A stretch of DNA of 13,378 nt from Acephala macrosclerotiorum (Eukaryota; Ascomycota; Leotiomycetes; Helotiales; Mollisiaceae). The notes under the pieces are model-generated. The model was not told the DNA's origin. It saw only the letters and a list, made by a program, of their open reading frames with translations, and made no database searches. Location: positions 1 to 13,378 of the forward strand of contig MU119906.1 of NCBI GenBank assembly GCA_014904845.1. Direction: 5' to 3'. The number at the start of each line of letters is the position of its first letter. Position 1 is the first letter of the stretch. A program made the position numbers and the translations under genes. Positions 1 through 9,100 of the stretch are shown piece by piece.

Positions 1-262
1 AGACCATCAAGTCCATCGAATATATCACTCAAATTGACATGGAGGTGGGGTTGTTGGTTGTGGATTTAGCTTGATTTTAAAGGGCATTGATTGAGATTGA
101 TGAAGATGTACTCAATTACAAAAATAACTCAAAGTCTGTCCTACTTTCCAAAACCCCCTGCGGGGTTCAAAGTGGTCTATAACTATTCCGATTTATGGAA
201 TACACATATCTATTATCCTGACACAACATCTGTTTCCCATTCCTAGCACCACCCGCCCAACC
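1..262. other. 3' flank of the Ser/Thr-rich gene
   Basis: This stretch has no credible coding frame. It lies immediately downstream of the stop codon of the minus-strand gene ending at 263, so part of it is probably that gene's 3' UTR. The only structure seen is a short hairpin at 152-167 (AACCCC / GGGGTT, 4-nt loop CTGC), flanked by weaker outer pairing of CTTT (144-147) with AAAG (169-172). I cannot place a polyadenylation site with confidence. Confidence 0.5.
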
Positions 263-3200
263 CTACCCTCCAATCGCACCAAGACTCAAACTCCCGATCG
301 AAAACGGACTCTCATCCTTATACTGAATCGCCGTCAAACTCGGATAATCCATCTTCTGCGTGTCATCCCGACTAAAACACCCCGCATCCTTAAAAGCAGA
401 CAACGAACCCGAGTTCGCAGCCGCCGGACTAATATACGTGATCGAGAAACACCCGAAAGTAATAGGGTTCCCGGATGCATCGGAAGGGCTGTAACATTGA
501 CCGATGGCGCTAAGTTGTGTTTGTTCGATAACGGCGGAGCATCCCGTGTCGCTGAAGATGTCGATGTATACTTGTCCTGTTGGGAGTGGTTGTGAGGGGC
601 TTGTGGTGCTTGAGGGAGGGGGAGGGGGAGGTGAAGCGGTGGCTGTTGAGGTGGGTGGAGGTGGAGGTGTGGCTGTGGCAATATAACTGATGCAAACGTC
701 GGATGTTATACACGGATCGAGAGGAACCTCGCAGATCGTGGTTGTCGTTGTTGCGACACAGGAGCTTCCGGACACAGTAGAAATCGGTTCGACGGTTGTG
801 ATGAACGAAGACGTGAGTGGTGGTAATGGAGGTAAAGATTCCGAGGAGGTCGTCAATGGGGGTGGTCCTGTTGGAGTTATTGACACTATTGAAGGGGAGA
901 GTGTCGTCGAAGAGGACGAGACTGTCGAAGACGGTAGGATTATCGAAGTCGAAGAGGGCAGTGTCGTCGAAGAGAGTGATGATGAAGATGAGAGCGATGA
1001 TGATGAAGATGAGAGCGATGATGATGAAGAGAGCGATGACGAAGAAATGCTTGTACTGGATGGCGTCTGGCTAGCAGTGCTTGAGCTGCCAGAAACCGAC
1101 AAGGAGGTCAACGTCACAGTTGCTGCGGTCAACTGAGGGGGAGCTGCAAGCTCGCTTGGCAATGCGCTGCAAAAAGATTCGCCTGGTTGAGAAACGGTTA
1201 ACACATATTCTAGCACGATATGGAGAGTTTTACTCACTTGAGGAGCTGCTGGAGCTAGATGAGCTGGATGATGTGGAAGTACTGGATGAGGTAGACGAGG
1301 TAGATGTAGTCGAGTGACTCGACTCGAGTCACTAGATACAGACTCCGTCGGTGAAGTCGTCGGCTCAGGGCTCTCAGGGGGCTTATCATTCTGAGCAGGA
1401 GGCCCCGAAGGATCAGAGCAGGAGCCAGAAACCGTGATGCCGAAAATCTTGACGCAAGGCAAGTGGAAACTGGGCAGTTGCGGAAAACCTGGTAAGTTGA
1501 ACTCGACGTCTGGGATTTCTGGCAGGTCCCAGATGATTTCTGGTACACATGTTGCGCAGGGCAAGATGATAGGTACGATCGTGGTCGAGTGATCGCTGCC
1601 CGTGGTCGTTAGCCACGAATTTCCCGTCACGGGAGCGTCGGTGTAGGGTTGAATGGACAGCCCAGTAGGTAATGTGGTCACTGTTGATGTAATGGTGGCT
1701 GCACTGGTAGTGGTTGGAGGCACAGGTTGGACAGTGAACGTCTGTCCGTTCGTCGTAATGGTCTGCAGTCCTGTCAAAATCGAGCCCAGCGGCAGTGTGA
1801 GGAATATCGAAGAGCCATCTGGCTCGGTGAAAGTCTCAACGTTCGAAGATAATCCGGATGCTGTTGAGGATACACTGGATGTTGTAGGTATAGGCTCTAC
1901 GGTCAATGTGGAGCCAGATGTAGTAAGTGTCTCAATTCCGGTGATAGAGGCGCTGGCAGGGACCGTAAGAGTAATAATAGGTCCATTGGGTTCCGTGAGC
2001 GTTTCCACGATGAAAGAGGACACTAAAACGCTAGATACCGGCGTTATAGGCTCAACAGTCAATGTAGAGCTAGATATCGTAAGAGTTTCAAGTCCGCTAA
2101 CCGAAGAACTGGCGGGGACTGTCAGAGTAAGAACCGGTCCGTTGGGTTCCGTGAGCGTTTCCACGATTGAGGAAGCCACTGATATGCTAGATGCCGTCGG
2201 TATAGGCTCAACGGTCAATGTTGAGCTAGATATTGTGAGAGTTTCTAGTCCACTAATCGAAGCACTGGCAGGTAATGTAAGGGTGATGAAAGATCCGCCG
2301 GGTTGCGAAAGCGTTTCTACGATCAAAGACGCGGACCCGCTAGGTGTCAAGGAGGCTGACCCAGAAGGAATTAAGGACGATGATCCGCTAAGTGTCAGGG
2401 AGCTGGATCCGGTAGGTGTCAAGGAGGTTGATCCGCTGGGTACTACTGTAGGCTCAACAGTCAATGTGGAACTGGATATAGTGAGAGTTTCGAGTCCGGT
2501 AATTGAAGCACTGGCCGGAAGGGTAAGAGTAATGGAAGATCCGCCGGGCTGCGTAAGCGTTTCTACGATCAACGACGCTGATCCGCTAGGTGTCAAGGAG
2601 GTTGATCCGGTGGGTATCAAGGACGTTGATGTTGAGGAACCTGATCCGGTAGGCAACAAGGAGGTTGAACCGCTAGGTGTCAAGGATGTTGAGCTGGTAG
2701 GTATCAATGAAGTTGAACCGCTAGGTGTTAAGGATGCTGAGCTGGTAGGTATCAGTGAAGTTGAACCGCTAGGCGTTAAGGATGTTGATCCGCTAGGTGC
2801 TACCGCGGTAGGCTCAACAGTCAATGTGGAGTCGGACAGAGTGAGAGTCTGAAGTCCAGTGATAGAAGAAGTGGCAGAGAGGGTGACAAGAGATCCGCCG
2901 GGTTCGGTAAGCGTCTCTATGATCAAAGATGTTGAGCTGCTAGATGCAACCGGTATAGGCTCAACGGTCAATGTGGAGGATATAGTAAGAGTCTCGAGTC
3001 CTGTAACAGAGCTACTGGCAGAAAGTGTGACGAGAGATCCGCCGGGCTCCGTAAGCGTCTCCAAAATCAAAGACGCTGATGTCGTAGGTGTAAGAGAGCT
3101 AGAAGCTGTCGAGAGAGCTACTGTATTTGATATTGACAGCCCAGTGGTCCATCAGAGCTGGTGGAAGTGGATGATTGTGGCGAAACAGACGAGCTGAGAC

Positions 3201-3432
3201 TTCCACTAATTATACTTGAAGAAGTCAAAACAGACAGCGAGCTTGAACTTGCGGTTTTGCTTGCAGAGTTGCTGTATGATGATGCAGAAGACGAGGTAGT
3301 TGTGACCGTTGTCCAAGATGAAGAGCTTCCGGTAGGGATATATTGGCGCACTTCTGGCACTAAGGGGCTTGAAAAAGAAGTGCCAATCAGAGCCGCAAGG
3401 CTAGATAGGCTGATGATTTGTTTCAATGCCAT
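263..3432 (-). CDS. Secreted Ser/Thr-rich repeat protein, frame-broken
   Basis: This is a probable cell-wall or surface mucin-like (adhesin-like) protein; the family is not recognised. The start at 3432 is chosen because it gives a signal peptide (MALKQIISLSSLAALIGTSF) and lies about 95 nt below a TATA box. Order of parts: signal peptide; Ser-rich stretch; seven ~50-residue repeats (about 3073-1725) with core ETLTEPGGS...GLETLTISSSTLTVEP; short SGSTSLTP-type repeats between them; a Cys-containing segment (about 1625-1405) with CATC and LPSFHLPCVKIFGITVSGSC; a Pro/Ser/Thr linker; a poly-Ser tract; and a C-terminal domain with several Cys (about 700-263). No hydrophobic GPI-type tail is seen. 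The frame is not continuous: it changes once between 3151 and 3121 and again at 1313-1333, and a 55-nt intron lies at 1183-1237. Removing a 95-nt candidate intron, the 55-nt intron and 5 duplicated bases leaves 1005 codons including the stop. Whether the gene is functional or a recent pseudogene is open. Confidence 0.75.
972..1046 (-). repeat. Ser-codon minisatellite (18/21-nt units)
   Basis: On the plus strand, units of the type GAGAGCGATGATGATGAAGAT recur as 18, 21, 18 and 18 nt (starts 972, 990, 1011, 1029). On the coding minus strand they give SSSSSLSS-type poly-serine, a flexible and probably O-glycosylated linker. All steps are multiples of three, so length changes here would keep the frame. 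Confidence 0.8.
1183..1237 (-). other. 55-nt intron in the Ser/Thr-rich gene
   Basis: The donor is a perfect GTGAGT (1237-1232). A TTAAC branch-like site and the acceptor TCTCAACCAG end at 1183. The upstream exon in the serine frame ends in a run of Ser codons plus one base (A), and the downstream exon supplies GC, forming a Ser codon followed by ESFCSALPSEL. The size and signals are typical of filamentous ascomycetes. The intron happens to be open in one frame, so it can also be read through (see findings). Confidence 0.8.
1313..1333. repeat. 10-bp palindrome with 5-bp tandem duplication, at a frame change
   Basis: Two 10-nt arms (AGTGACTCGA and TCGAGTCACT) form a perfect inverted repeat around a single C. 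The minus strand carries CGAGT twice in tandem (1317-1326). Reading the host gene with one CGAGT unit removed gives a continuous Ser/Thr-rich reading (…SVSSDSS then HSTTSTSSTS…), whereas the sequence as given drops into a Pro/His/Leu-rich frame. This is most simply a 5-bp expansion that breaks the frame. Confidence 0.8.
1725..3073 (-). repeat. Seven degenerate ~50-residue protein repeats
   Basis: Seven copies begin near 3067, 2923, 2570, 2325, 2170, 2014 and 1850, read on the minus strand. The core is [IV]ETLTEPGGS, then T-L-T-hydrophobic, then S-[IV]-[ST]-GLETLTISSSTLTVEP. The first six are close to each other; the seventh is degenerate (VETFTEPDGS, TGLQTITTNG, TFTVQP). Copies two and three, and three and four, are separated by expanded short repeats of the type P-[ST]-GS-[ST]-[AT]-SL (about 2590-2800 and 2330-2450). 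The other repeats follow each other at 147-165 nt spacing. The alternating Thr/hydrophobic pattern suggests short beta strands. Confidence 0.85.
3121..3215 (-). other. Candidate intron 1 of Ser/Thr-rich gene, or a frameshift
   Basis: The signal-peptide frame stays open to a stop at 3118-3120, while the repeat-domain frame is open only from 3151 downward, so something must join them. A 95-nt intron would fit: donor GTATAA (3215), weak branch CTGAT about 30 nt before the acceptor, acceptor ATACAG ending at 3121. The phase works (A plus TA forms one codon). Against it, the first frame stays Ser/Thr-rich down to about 3155, as if coding, so a 1-nt insertion or 2-nt loss (real or a sequencing error) is an alternative. 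Confidence 0.45.
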
Positions 3433-3888
3433 ATCTGCAGAAAGATTGCGATGATCGAGAAAAACGATAGCAAGAGAACATGCAGCAGATTGACTATTTG
3501 ATAGGGGGTGCAAACAATAGTCACATATATACTTAACAACTGGTGACATTGTTCATCGTGAACTGTACAAGCACAATCCAGCAGCCTTGTTCGCGGCCAG
3601 TATCTCGTCATGTTGGTCGAGTATAGTGCCGTGCCTCGTGCCCCCAAAAGCCATTTGAGGAGGAGCGGTCGCAGGTCCGGCCTCCAATGCAGCCTGGGTT
3701 TTATACTGGGATATGTAGAATTTTGATGTGCTGACCTGTGCCTGATATCTAATCTAATTTTGGTGCCCTGCACATAGGGTTGAAGCGAAAGGCCATGCAG
3801 CTATCGTTAATGCTCGTAAATTGGTTCCATATATCTATTACAAGACAGATGCTAAGTATAGAGTGGTCCTCTTCGCTAGTAGAATGAT
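3433..3888. other. Intergenic region between two minus-strand genes
   Basis: This holds the promoter of the Ser/Thr-rich gene at its low-coordinate side and the 3' flank of the 403-aa gene at its high-coordinate side. Open frames here are short and have no recognisable features. I see no RNA gene. Confidence 0.6.
3523..3533 (-). promoter_or_regulatory. TATA box of the Ser/Thr-rich gene
   Basis: The minus strand reads GTATATATG about 95 nt upstream of the chosen ATG at 3432. A CCCCT motif resembling a stress-response element follows at 3502-3507. The position supports the ATG at 3432 over the in-frame upstream ATG at 3549, which lies above this box. Confidence 0.5.
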
Positions 3889-5100
3889 CTAGCTGCGTGG
3901 CTTAGCTACGGCGCATTCTGCAACGATCCCCAGCACATGACTCGCATTCGGTCCCTCGTACTCAACCCGAGAGATGCGTTTGTAATCCCCAGTGCCTCTC
4001 TGCTTCATCTTCAGCCCGCTCTTGTAAGGCTCACTGGCCATCAAATCCTTGTTAAGAAGGCTCATGAAGTTGATCGGACGCTCTGCAATATGTCCCTCTG
4101 AGAGATTGGTAAGCTCGAACCAAGTCAGACGAGGAAATTCGTTGGCAATCCGGCTTAGCACATCCGCCCAAGTTGATTCTTCACCAAGCGTCATTAAGAA
4201 AAACGAGATCCCGGTCAGACTCTGTTGCGAGTTGCTCAGGATCGCCATGATAGTTGATATGGGAAGCCTAGACATCGAGAGCTCGAACTTCTCCAGTGCT
4301 GGCCGGACCGTATTATTAGAAATAAAGGGAGGCAGATGCGGCGTGGTACCAGGCTGCGAGAAGGAGAGTGAGAGCTCTTTCAGCGCTGGTCCATGAAGCA
4401 AAATTCGATCGGCCCAGTACGAGTACGGGTTTAGGATCTTAGTAAAGCACAAGTCTGCTTTTCGCACGAGAGAGGAGCCTATACCTTGGCCTTGATGTTC
4501 AGCTGAAAGCTCAGCAGCAATCATAGTTTCATATGCTGATAGAGTCCGCAAAGTGAAGGCGGTTATGGCCAGGTCAGCGCCATCCAAGATGTTACGCGCG
4601 AGGATTGCCGCGGTCTCTGGGTCTAAAGGCGCGTCGTCTGCGTATATGCTGCGCTTATCCCTGATCTCGAGCCGGTCGGGACGAAGCTGCTGGGATGCAA
4701 GCATTGCCTTGAGGAGCTCTACCCCAAGCGCCTCAGCTGCAACCCGTCCGTCTTCAAGGCGGGGCCAGATGACGAAAGATTCCGAGGAGGACACCTCATC
4801 GTATCCGATTTTGTCAGTCTCGTCCTCGAGCCAGATGACTTTGACGTAGCATCGTATCTGCTCGTACTTGGCCATGGCCAGCATCTGAAGCCTGCTCAGG
4901 TCGTCGGCCATCAGAGTCGTCTTCCACGTCGAGAAATAGCGGGTGAGTATAGACTGAAGACGGCCCTCGTCTGCTCCCGCTTTTGTGCATGCCTTCACGA
5001 ACACACTACGCTCCGGACCGGGAAGCAGATGTGACCACTCGTCAATCATGTTGGCAGATACCAGCCCGAGCGCCGGTGGTGGCGGATTAGGGTCGCTCAT
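3889..5100 (-). CDS. F-box/LRR-like hypothetical protein (no clear F-box)
   Basis: This is a single 403-aa exon, with ATG at 5100 in a good context (A at -3) and TAG at 3889-3891. The first ~60 residues contain MIDEWSHLLPGPERSVFVKA, which could be a very degenerate F-box, but the usual LPxE...I...L pattern is not visible. Residues around 85-95 (IRCYVKVIWLEDET) and the C-terminal half have Leu-rich-like strands: GPALKELSLSF, ALEKFELSMSRLP, SLTGISFFLMTL, and FPRLTWFELTNL after an ADVLSRIANEF helix. From general knowledge, this ALSNS/SLTxI/WADVLSRIAxxFPxL arrangement is common in the C-terminal halves of fungal F-box-type proteins of unknown substrate. A role as a substrate adaptor for ubiquitination is therefore inference only. 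No signal peptide or membrane segment is seen, so it is probably cytoplasmic or nuclear. Confidence 0.75.
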   Translation of the reverse strand: MSDPNPPPPALGLVSANMIDEWSHLLPGPERSVFVKACTKAGADEGRLQSILTRYFSTWKTTLMADDLSRLQMLAMAKYEQIRCYVKVIWLEDETDKIGYDEVSSSESFVIWPRLEDGRVAAEALGVELLKAMLASQQLRPDRLEIRDKRSIYADDAPLDPETAAILARNILDGADLAITAFTLRTLSAYETMIAAELSAEHQGQGIGSSLVRKADLCFTKILNPYSYWADRILLHGPALKELSLSFSQPGTTPHLPPFISNNTVRPALEKFELSMSRLPISTIMAILSNSQQSLTGISFFLMTLGEESTWADVLSRIANEFPRLTWFELTNLSEGHIAERPINFMSLLNKDLMASEPYKSGLKMKQRGTGDYKRISRVEYEGPNASHVLGIVAECAVAKPRS

Positions 5101-5307
5101 ACTAATCCGAGCTGCTGATCGAAGTGATAACTTCTAGGTTGATTTCAATGTCGTGAGCGTTGGGCGAAAGGATTGCCAACTCAGTTTCATATAGCGGCAA
5201 GGCAGAAAACTGTTTGACAAAAAGATTGCTAGTAGGAGTAGAATGGTTGCTGACCGTTATCTGGAAAGATCTAGGTAAGAAAGAACACTTGTTTGTAATT
5301 GTGTTGG

Positions 5308-5317
5308 TTTTTATATT
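5308..5317 (-). promoter_or_regulatory. TATA-like box upstream of the 403-aa gene
   Basis: The minus strand reads ATATAAAAAC about 210 nt above the ATG at 5100. This would leave a 5' UTR of roughly 170-180 nt. It is preceded at about 20-40 nt by a GC-rich tandem repeat. Confidence 0.4.
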
Positions 5318-5333
5318 TCGTACAGGGCTCTGT

Positions 5334-5361
5334 TGTGGCGCAGGTGTGGCGCAGGTGTGGC
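5334..5361. repeat. 11-bp tandem repeat, 2.5 copies
   Basis: TGTGGCGCAGG occurs at 5334-5344 and 5345-5355, followed by a partial TGTGGC. It sits just upstream of the minus-strand TATA-like box, so it could be a repeated factor-binding site. No specific factor is recognised. Confidence 0.6.
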
Positions 5362-5718
5362 CGGCCCCCAACCGTGCCTCTAGCAGGCGCCTGCAGTGGT
5401 CATTAATCACGTGATCGATGACCAAAACCACCCAGGTGCAGGTATCCTCGTCAGCGGCCACCAGGCCTCTAATATTGACAGGAATCACTGTCCGCGGCCC
5501 ATCTGTGCCACGATGGAATATACGATGGGAGCGGTTGGTCAGACGGCCACCAACGGAGATTTGCAGTGCAAATCCAACAGCCACTGAAATGCAATGCTGG
5601 CTCAGGGGAAATGACGAAGTCAGCAGAGGATCTGGAGTCCTCCATGGTCGAGTAGCGACTTTGGGGTCTAAAGGCTAGCATCGCTTCTCTTACAATCAAT
5701 TGGGATGATTGACGTGGG

Positions 5719-5724
5719 TATAAG
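5719..5724 (+). promoter_or_regulatory. TATA-like box of the secreted peptide gene
   Basis: GGGTATAAGTG lies 84 nt upstream of the ATG at 5803, a usual distance. It supports this gene being a real transcription unit rather than a chance frame. Confidence 0.45.
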
Positions 5725-5802
5725 TGTTGACTTGCCTCTCACAGTCAAGCTGGACAATTATCAAGCTGTTACAGTGCATCGTATTCAGGTAGTCCCCTCA
5801 AG

Positions 5803-6107
5803 ATGGCACGCTTTTCTTCCTTATTTAACATGCTATTGGGCATATGGATCGCCTTTCTCTGCTCGCTATCCCTGACTGCTCCTTTGGAATTGTGAGTGCC
5901 CACGAACAAACTGCTCTGTTACACGACTAACTCCACGATAGCAACGAGACTTCGCACCTCGTCAAGCGAGACGATTCTTTATATACCATATGGAGCAATA
6001 TTCCAGGGCCGCAGAAGGCAGGCGGCAACTCTGCACTGTTCTTCCCGATAGATAAGACCGTGGACAATTCCTGGTGTAAGGAAGGAGCCAGGGACATCTA
6101 CTACTAG
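5803..6107 (+). CDS. Small secreted peptide precursor with Kex2 site
   Basis: Two exons (5803-5891 and 5942-6107) encode 84 residues. Residues 1-26 form a strong signal peptide (hydrophobic core NMLLGIWIAFLCSLSLTA). A short propeptide follows (PLEFNETSHLVKR) with one N-glycosylation sequon (N31-E-T) and a dibasic KR at 38-39, a typical Kex2 site. The predicted mature part is residues 40-84, about 45 residues, starting DDSLYTIWSNIPGPQK and containing one Cys (C75) in SWCKEGARDIYY. No family is recognised. The intron interrupts the frame right after residue 29, where reading through would stop at once. The last codons (TAC TAC TAG) run into a CTA/TAG repeat tract at the edge of the AT-rich DNA, so the C-terminus may have been cut or replaced. 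It could be an effector-like or peptide-signal precursor, or the 5' remnant of a longer secreted protein. Confidence 0.7.
5892..5941 (+). other. 50-nt intron in the secreted peptide gene
   Basis: The donor is GTGAGT, the branch site CGACTAACTC has a perfect CTAAC core about 15 nt before the acceptor, and the acceptor is CGATAG. The phase is 2: TT plus C gives Phe30. All three signals are textbook for ascomycete introns, which is the main reason to accept the gene. Confidence 0.85.
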
Positions 6108-6164
6108 TACCCATAGTCGTAGTAGTAAATAGATCAAGAATACATAATACTTTGCTACTACTAC
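6097..6164. repeat. CTA/TAG inverted-repeat tract at the AT-rich boundary
   Basis: CTACTACTAG (6098-6107), GTAGTAGTA (6119-6127) and CTACTACTAC (6155-6164) can pair as alternative stems, the middle one with either side. The tract overlaps the end of the peptide gene and lies about 20-80 nt before the composition change. It may be a decayed end of an inserted element or simple-sequence expansion. Confidence 0.6.
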
Positions 6165-6184
6165 TCGTTACTCTACTTCGTCTA

Positions 6185-9100
6185 AAGACTTTTATAACAA
6201 TCTAATAGTACGTCCTCAAATCCAAAGACAAACTTAAATCGATTTTTTTTAATATTCGATTAAAATTAATCGATATTAAATTAATTTTCAAATTTGCAGT
6301 TTGAACTTTGTATAACTTCACATTATTCAATAATACTATTAAAAACTTTATTATATTATCGATCAACGAATCAAAAACTCGTTTTAACGATCAATCTCAT
6401 TTTTCGACTTTTTTTAAAATCGATATTAAACGATTTGTACTAATTACAAACGATTAAAATTTGTAATTATAATTTTATATAATTTCGTTTTAATAATAAT
6501 ACTATTAAAATTTCGAATTATCGAACAAAATTTTATTAATCGATTTTTCTAATAATTTGCAAATTATAACGAGTAATAATTACAATTTATAAAACAATAA
6601 ACGTTAATATATTATAAACGATATATCGTTATCTAATAAAATTATTTAATCGAAATCTACGAATTCTAAAAATAAAAAAATTATAATTAAAAAAATCTAA
6701 AAACGAAAAAATAATATAAAAAACTCGTCGAATTTTCGTTTTAATTTCAATATTAAAAATTTATTATTCGTATACGATTTTAACGAGTACTATTTTAAAA
6801 AACAATAAAAAAAACATTTTATAACTTTGTATTTAATAACAAAACTTATTATTCAAAAAATAATCGAATTTAAATTTAACGATATATTTTTCAATAAAAA
6901 CAAAATTAAATTACAAACAATTTTTATTTTAATTTCGAAAATTACTCGAAAATTATAAATAATTCATTATAAAAATATTTTTTTATTCGACGATTATATT
7001 TTCGCTCGTATAATATATTTAAAAAACAAATAAAAAATTAATTTATCAAAAAACGAAATCGTTAATAATTTTTTCTCAAAAAATAAAATTATTATTATAT
7101 TTCGTAATAATAATTTATTTCTCGAAAAAATTATATTTAAACGAATACAAATTATTTTACAAAAAACAAAAAAAAAAAATTTTAATCGAACAATAATTCG
7201 AACGTTTTATATATAAACAATCAAATTCAAAATAATATTTTCAATTAAAACAAAAATATTAATATTCGTATTTATAAAAATCAAATTAATTCAATTGAAT
7301 TTTTTTTTAAAATATTTAATTATATTATATTTTAAACAATCAATTTTTATATTTATTATATTAATAATAAATTTTTTAATATTTCGACGATATTTCAATA
7401 CTATAAAAACTTTTTTTTAAAATTTCAATAAAACAATTTTCAAATATAATATTACTATAAATATTAAAATAAAAATCGCAAATATCAAATTAAAAATCGA
7501 TTTAAAATTCGCAAATACTAAATTAATTTTTCGATTTCTATGATTATTACTTGTAAATATTTTATAATTAGAATTATTACTCGTTTTTTCAATTTTAATT
7601 CGTTTAATAAAATTATTTTAATTTATATATTTAAATTGAAAACGAATTTAAAAATAAATAAATCGAATTTGAAATATTAATTTCTTTTTTTTTCGTCGAA
7701 TAAATAATATAAAAAACGAAAATATATTCAAATCTAAAAAAATAATATTTTATTTCAAAAATATTAAATTATATAATCTTAAAAATAAAACGTTTTTTTT
7801 TTAGTATTTATTCGACAAATTTATATTTATATTTATTTATACGACGAAAAAATTATTTTATTAATTTTATCAAAATATTTAAAAAAAAAAAAAACGTAAA
7901 AATAATATATAAAATTCAATTTTACAATAATTAATAAAATACGTTTTAATATATAAAAATAAATTAATCAATTAAAAACAAAATTTGTTTTCAATAAATT
8001 CGAAATAAAAAAAAATCGAAAATTTCAAATATAATATTATATAAAAATACGATATTTAAACGTATATTACTAAAAAAAATTAAATATACGAAAAAAAAAA
8101 AATTATAAAAAAAATTTAAAAAAATAAAAATTTTATTATAATAAATAATATTAATTTACTACGAAAAATAAATTATTTAAAATTTTTAAAATATAAAATT
8201 TATAATAAAAATTTTTTAATTAAAATTTTATTTAATAAAATTAATAAAAAATTTATTCGATTTTTTAATTAAAATTAAAATCGAATATTATTTCATATAT
8301 TATTTAATACTTTTTAATAAAATCGATTGCGTTTTTTTAATAATAAATAAAATAAACGATTTTTATTTATTTATTTAAAAATCAAACGAATATTTAATAT
8401 TTATATTAAAAAATTCAATATAAAATTTTCGAATAATATACGTTCGAATATAAAAACTTTTATTATAATTACTAAATATAAATCGAAATCGATTCGTTTT
8501 AAAAACGATTTTTTTTTATTAAAATATATTTATTGTTTTTGTAGTAATAATTATTTGAATAAAATATATAAATTTAAAAACGTTATAAAAATCAAAATAT
8601 ATTTTACGAAAATAAAAAACGATTTATTCGTAGAAATAAATTTCAATAATAACAAATTTAAAATATATAAAAAAATACGTAAAACGTTAAATAAAAACAC
8701 GAATAATAATTTAAATATTTTTTTAATAAATAAATTGAAAAACGATTTACGAAATTATTAATTATAAATAATTATAATTTCAAATTAATAAAATCTATCA
8801 ATTTAATTTATTTATAAATATTATTAAATATTACGATTAAATTTAATATATTATTACAATTTATTAAAATATTATTAACTCGTTTTTATTTTCGTATAAC
8901 AATTTTCAAAATACGAATTTTTCTCGTTTTCATATTATTTAATACACGAAATAAATCGTATTGATATTTTATTATATAATTCGTACGCAATATATCGATT
9001 TCAAATAATATATTACAAAAAATTAAAATTCTCAAAATTAAAAAATATATTATTATTATACAAATTAAAAAATTAAACTTAAATTTTTTATCGATATTAA

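Larger units (their letters stand above)
5101..5802. other. Intergenic, probable divergent promoter region
   Basis: This separates the minus-strand 403-aa gene from the plus-strand secreted peptide gene. It has a TATA-like box on each strand (5308-5317 minus, 5719-5724 plus) and an 11-bp tandem repeat. Several overlapping open frames on both strands (the longest at 5102-5584, minus) show no domain, signal or intron logic and run through the presumed promoter, so I do not call them genes. Confidence 0.55.

Noticed and set aside
144..172. Hairpin as a transcription terminator
   Set aside because: Stem-loop terminators are not the rule for fungal mRNA genes; the 6-bp stem may be chance. It is noted only as structure in the 3' flank.
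1653..2852. 399-codon open frame on the plus strand
   Set aside because: It is antisense to the seven-repeat region. Ser/Thr codons of the real gene rarely give stops on the other strand, so its repetitive Val/Glu-rich product is a shadow.
3433..3549. Upstream in-frame ATG at 3549 as start of the Ser/Thr-rich protein
   Set aside because: It would bury the signal peptide and start above the TATA box; the ATG at 3432 gives a proper signal sequence.
5102..5584. 160-codon open frame on the minus strand directly upstream of the 403-aa gene
   Set aside because: It runs through the TATA-like box and the 11-bp repeat, shows no domain or F-box that could be spliced to the downstream gene, and ends 4 nt before the ATG. 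It is more likely promoter and 5' UTR.
8555..8761. 68-codon open frame in the AT-rich block
   Set aside because: The composition is only Lys/Asn/Ile/Phe-type residues, with no motif. Such a length is expected by chance in 7 kb of this DNA read in six frames.
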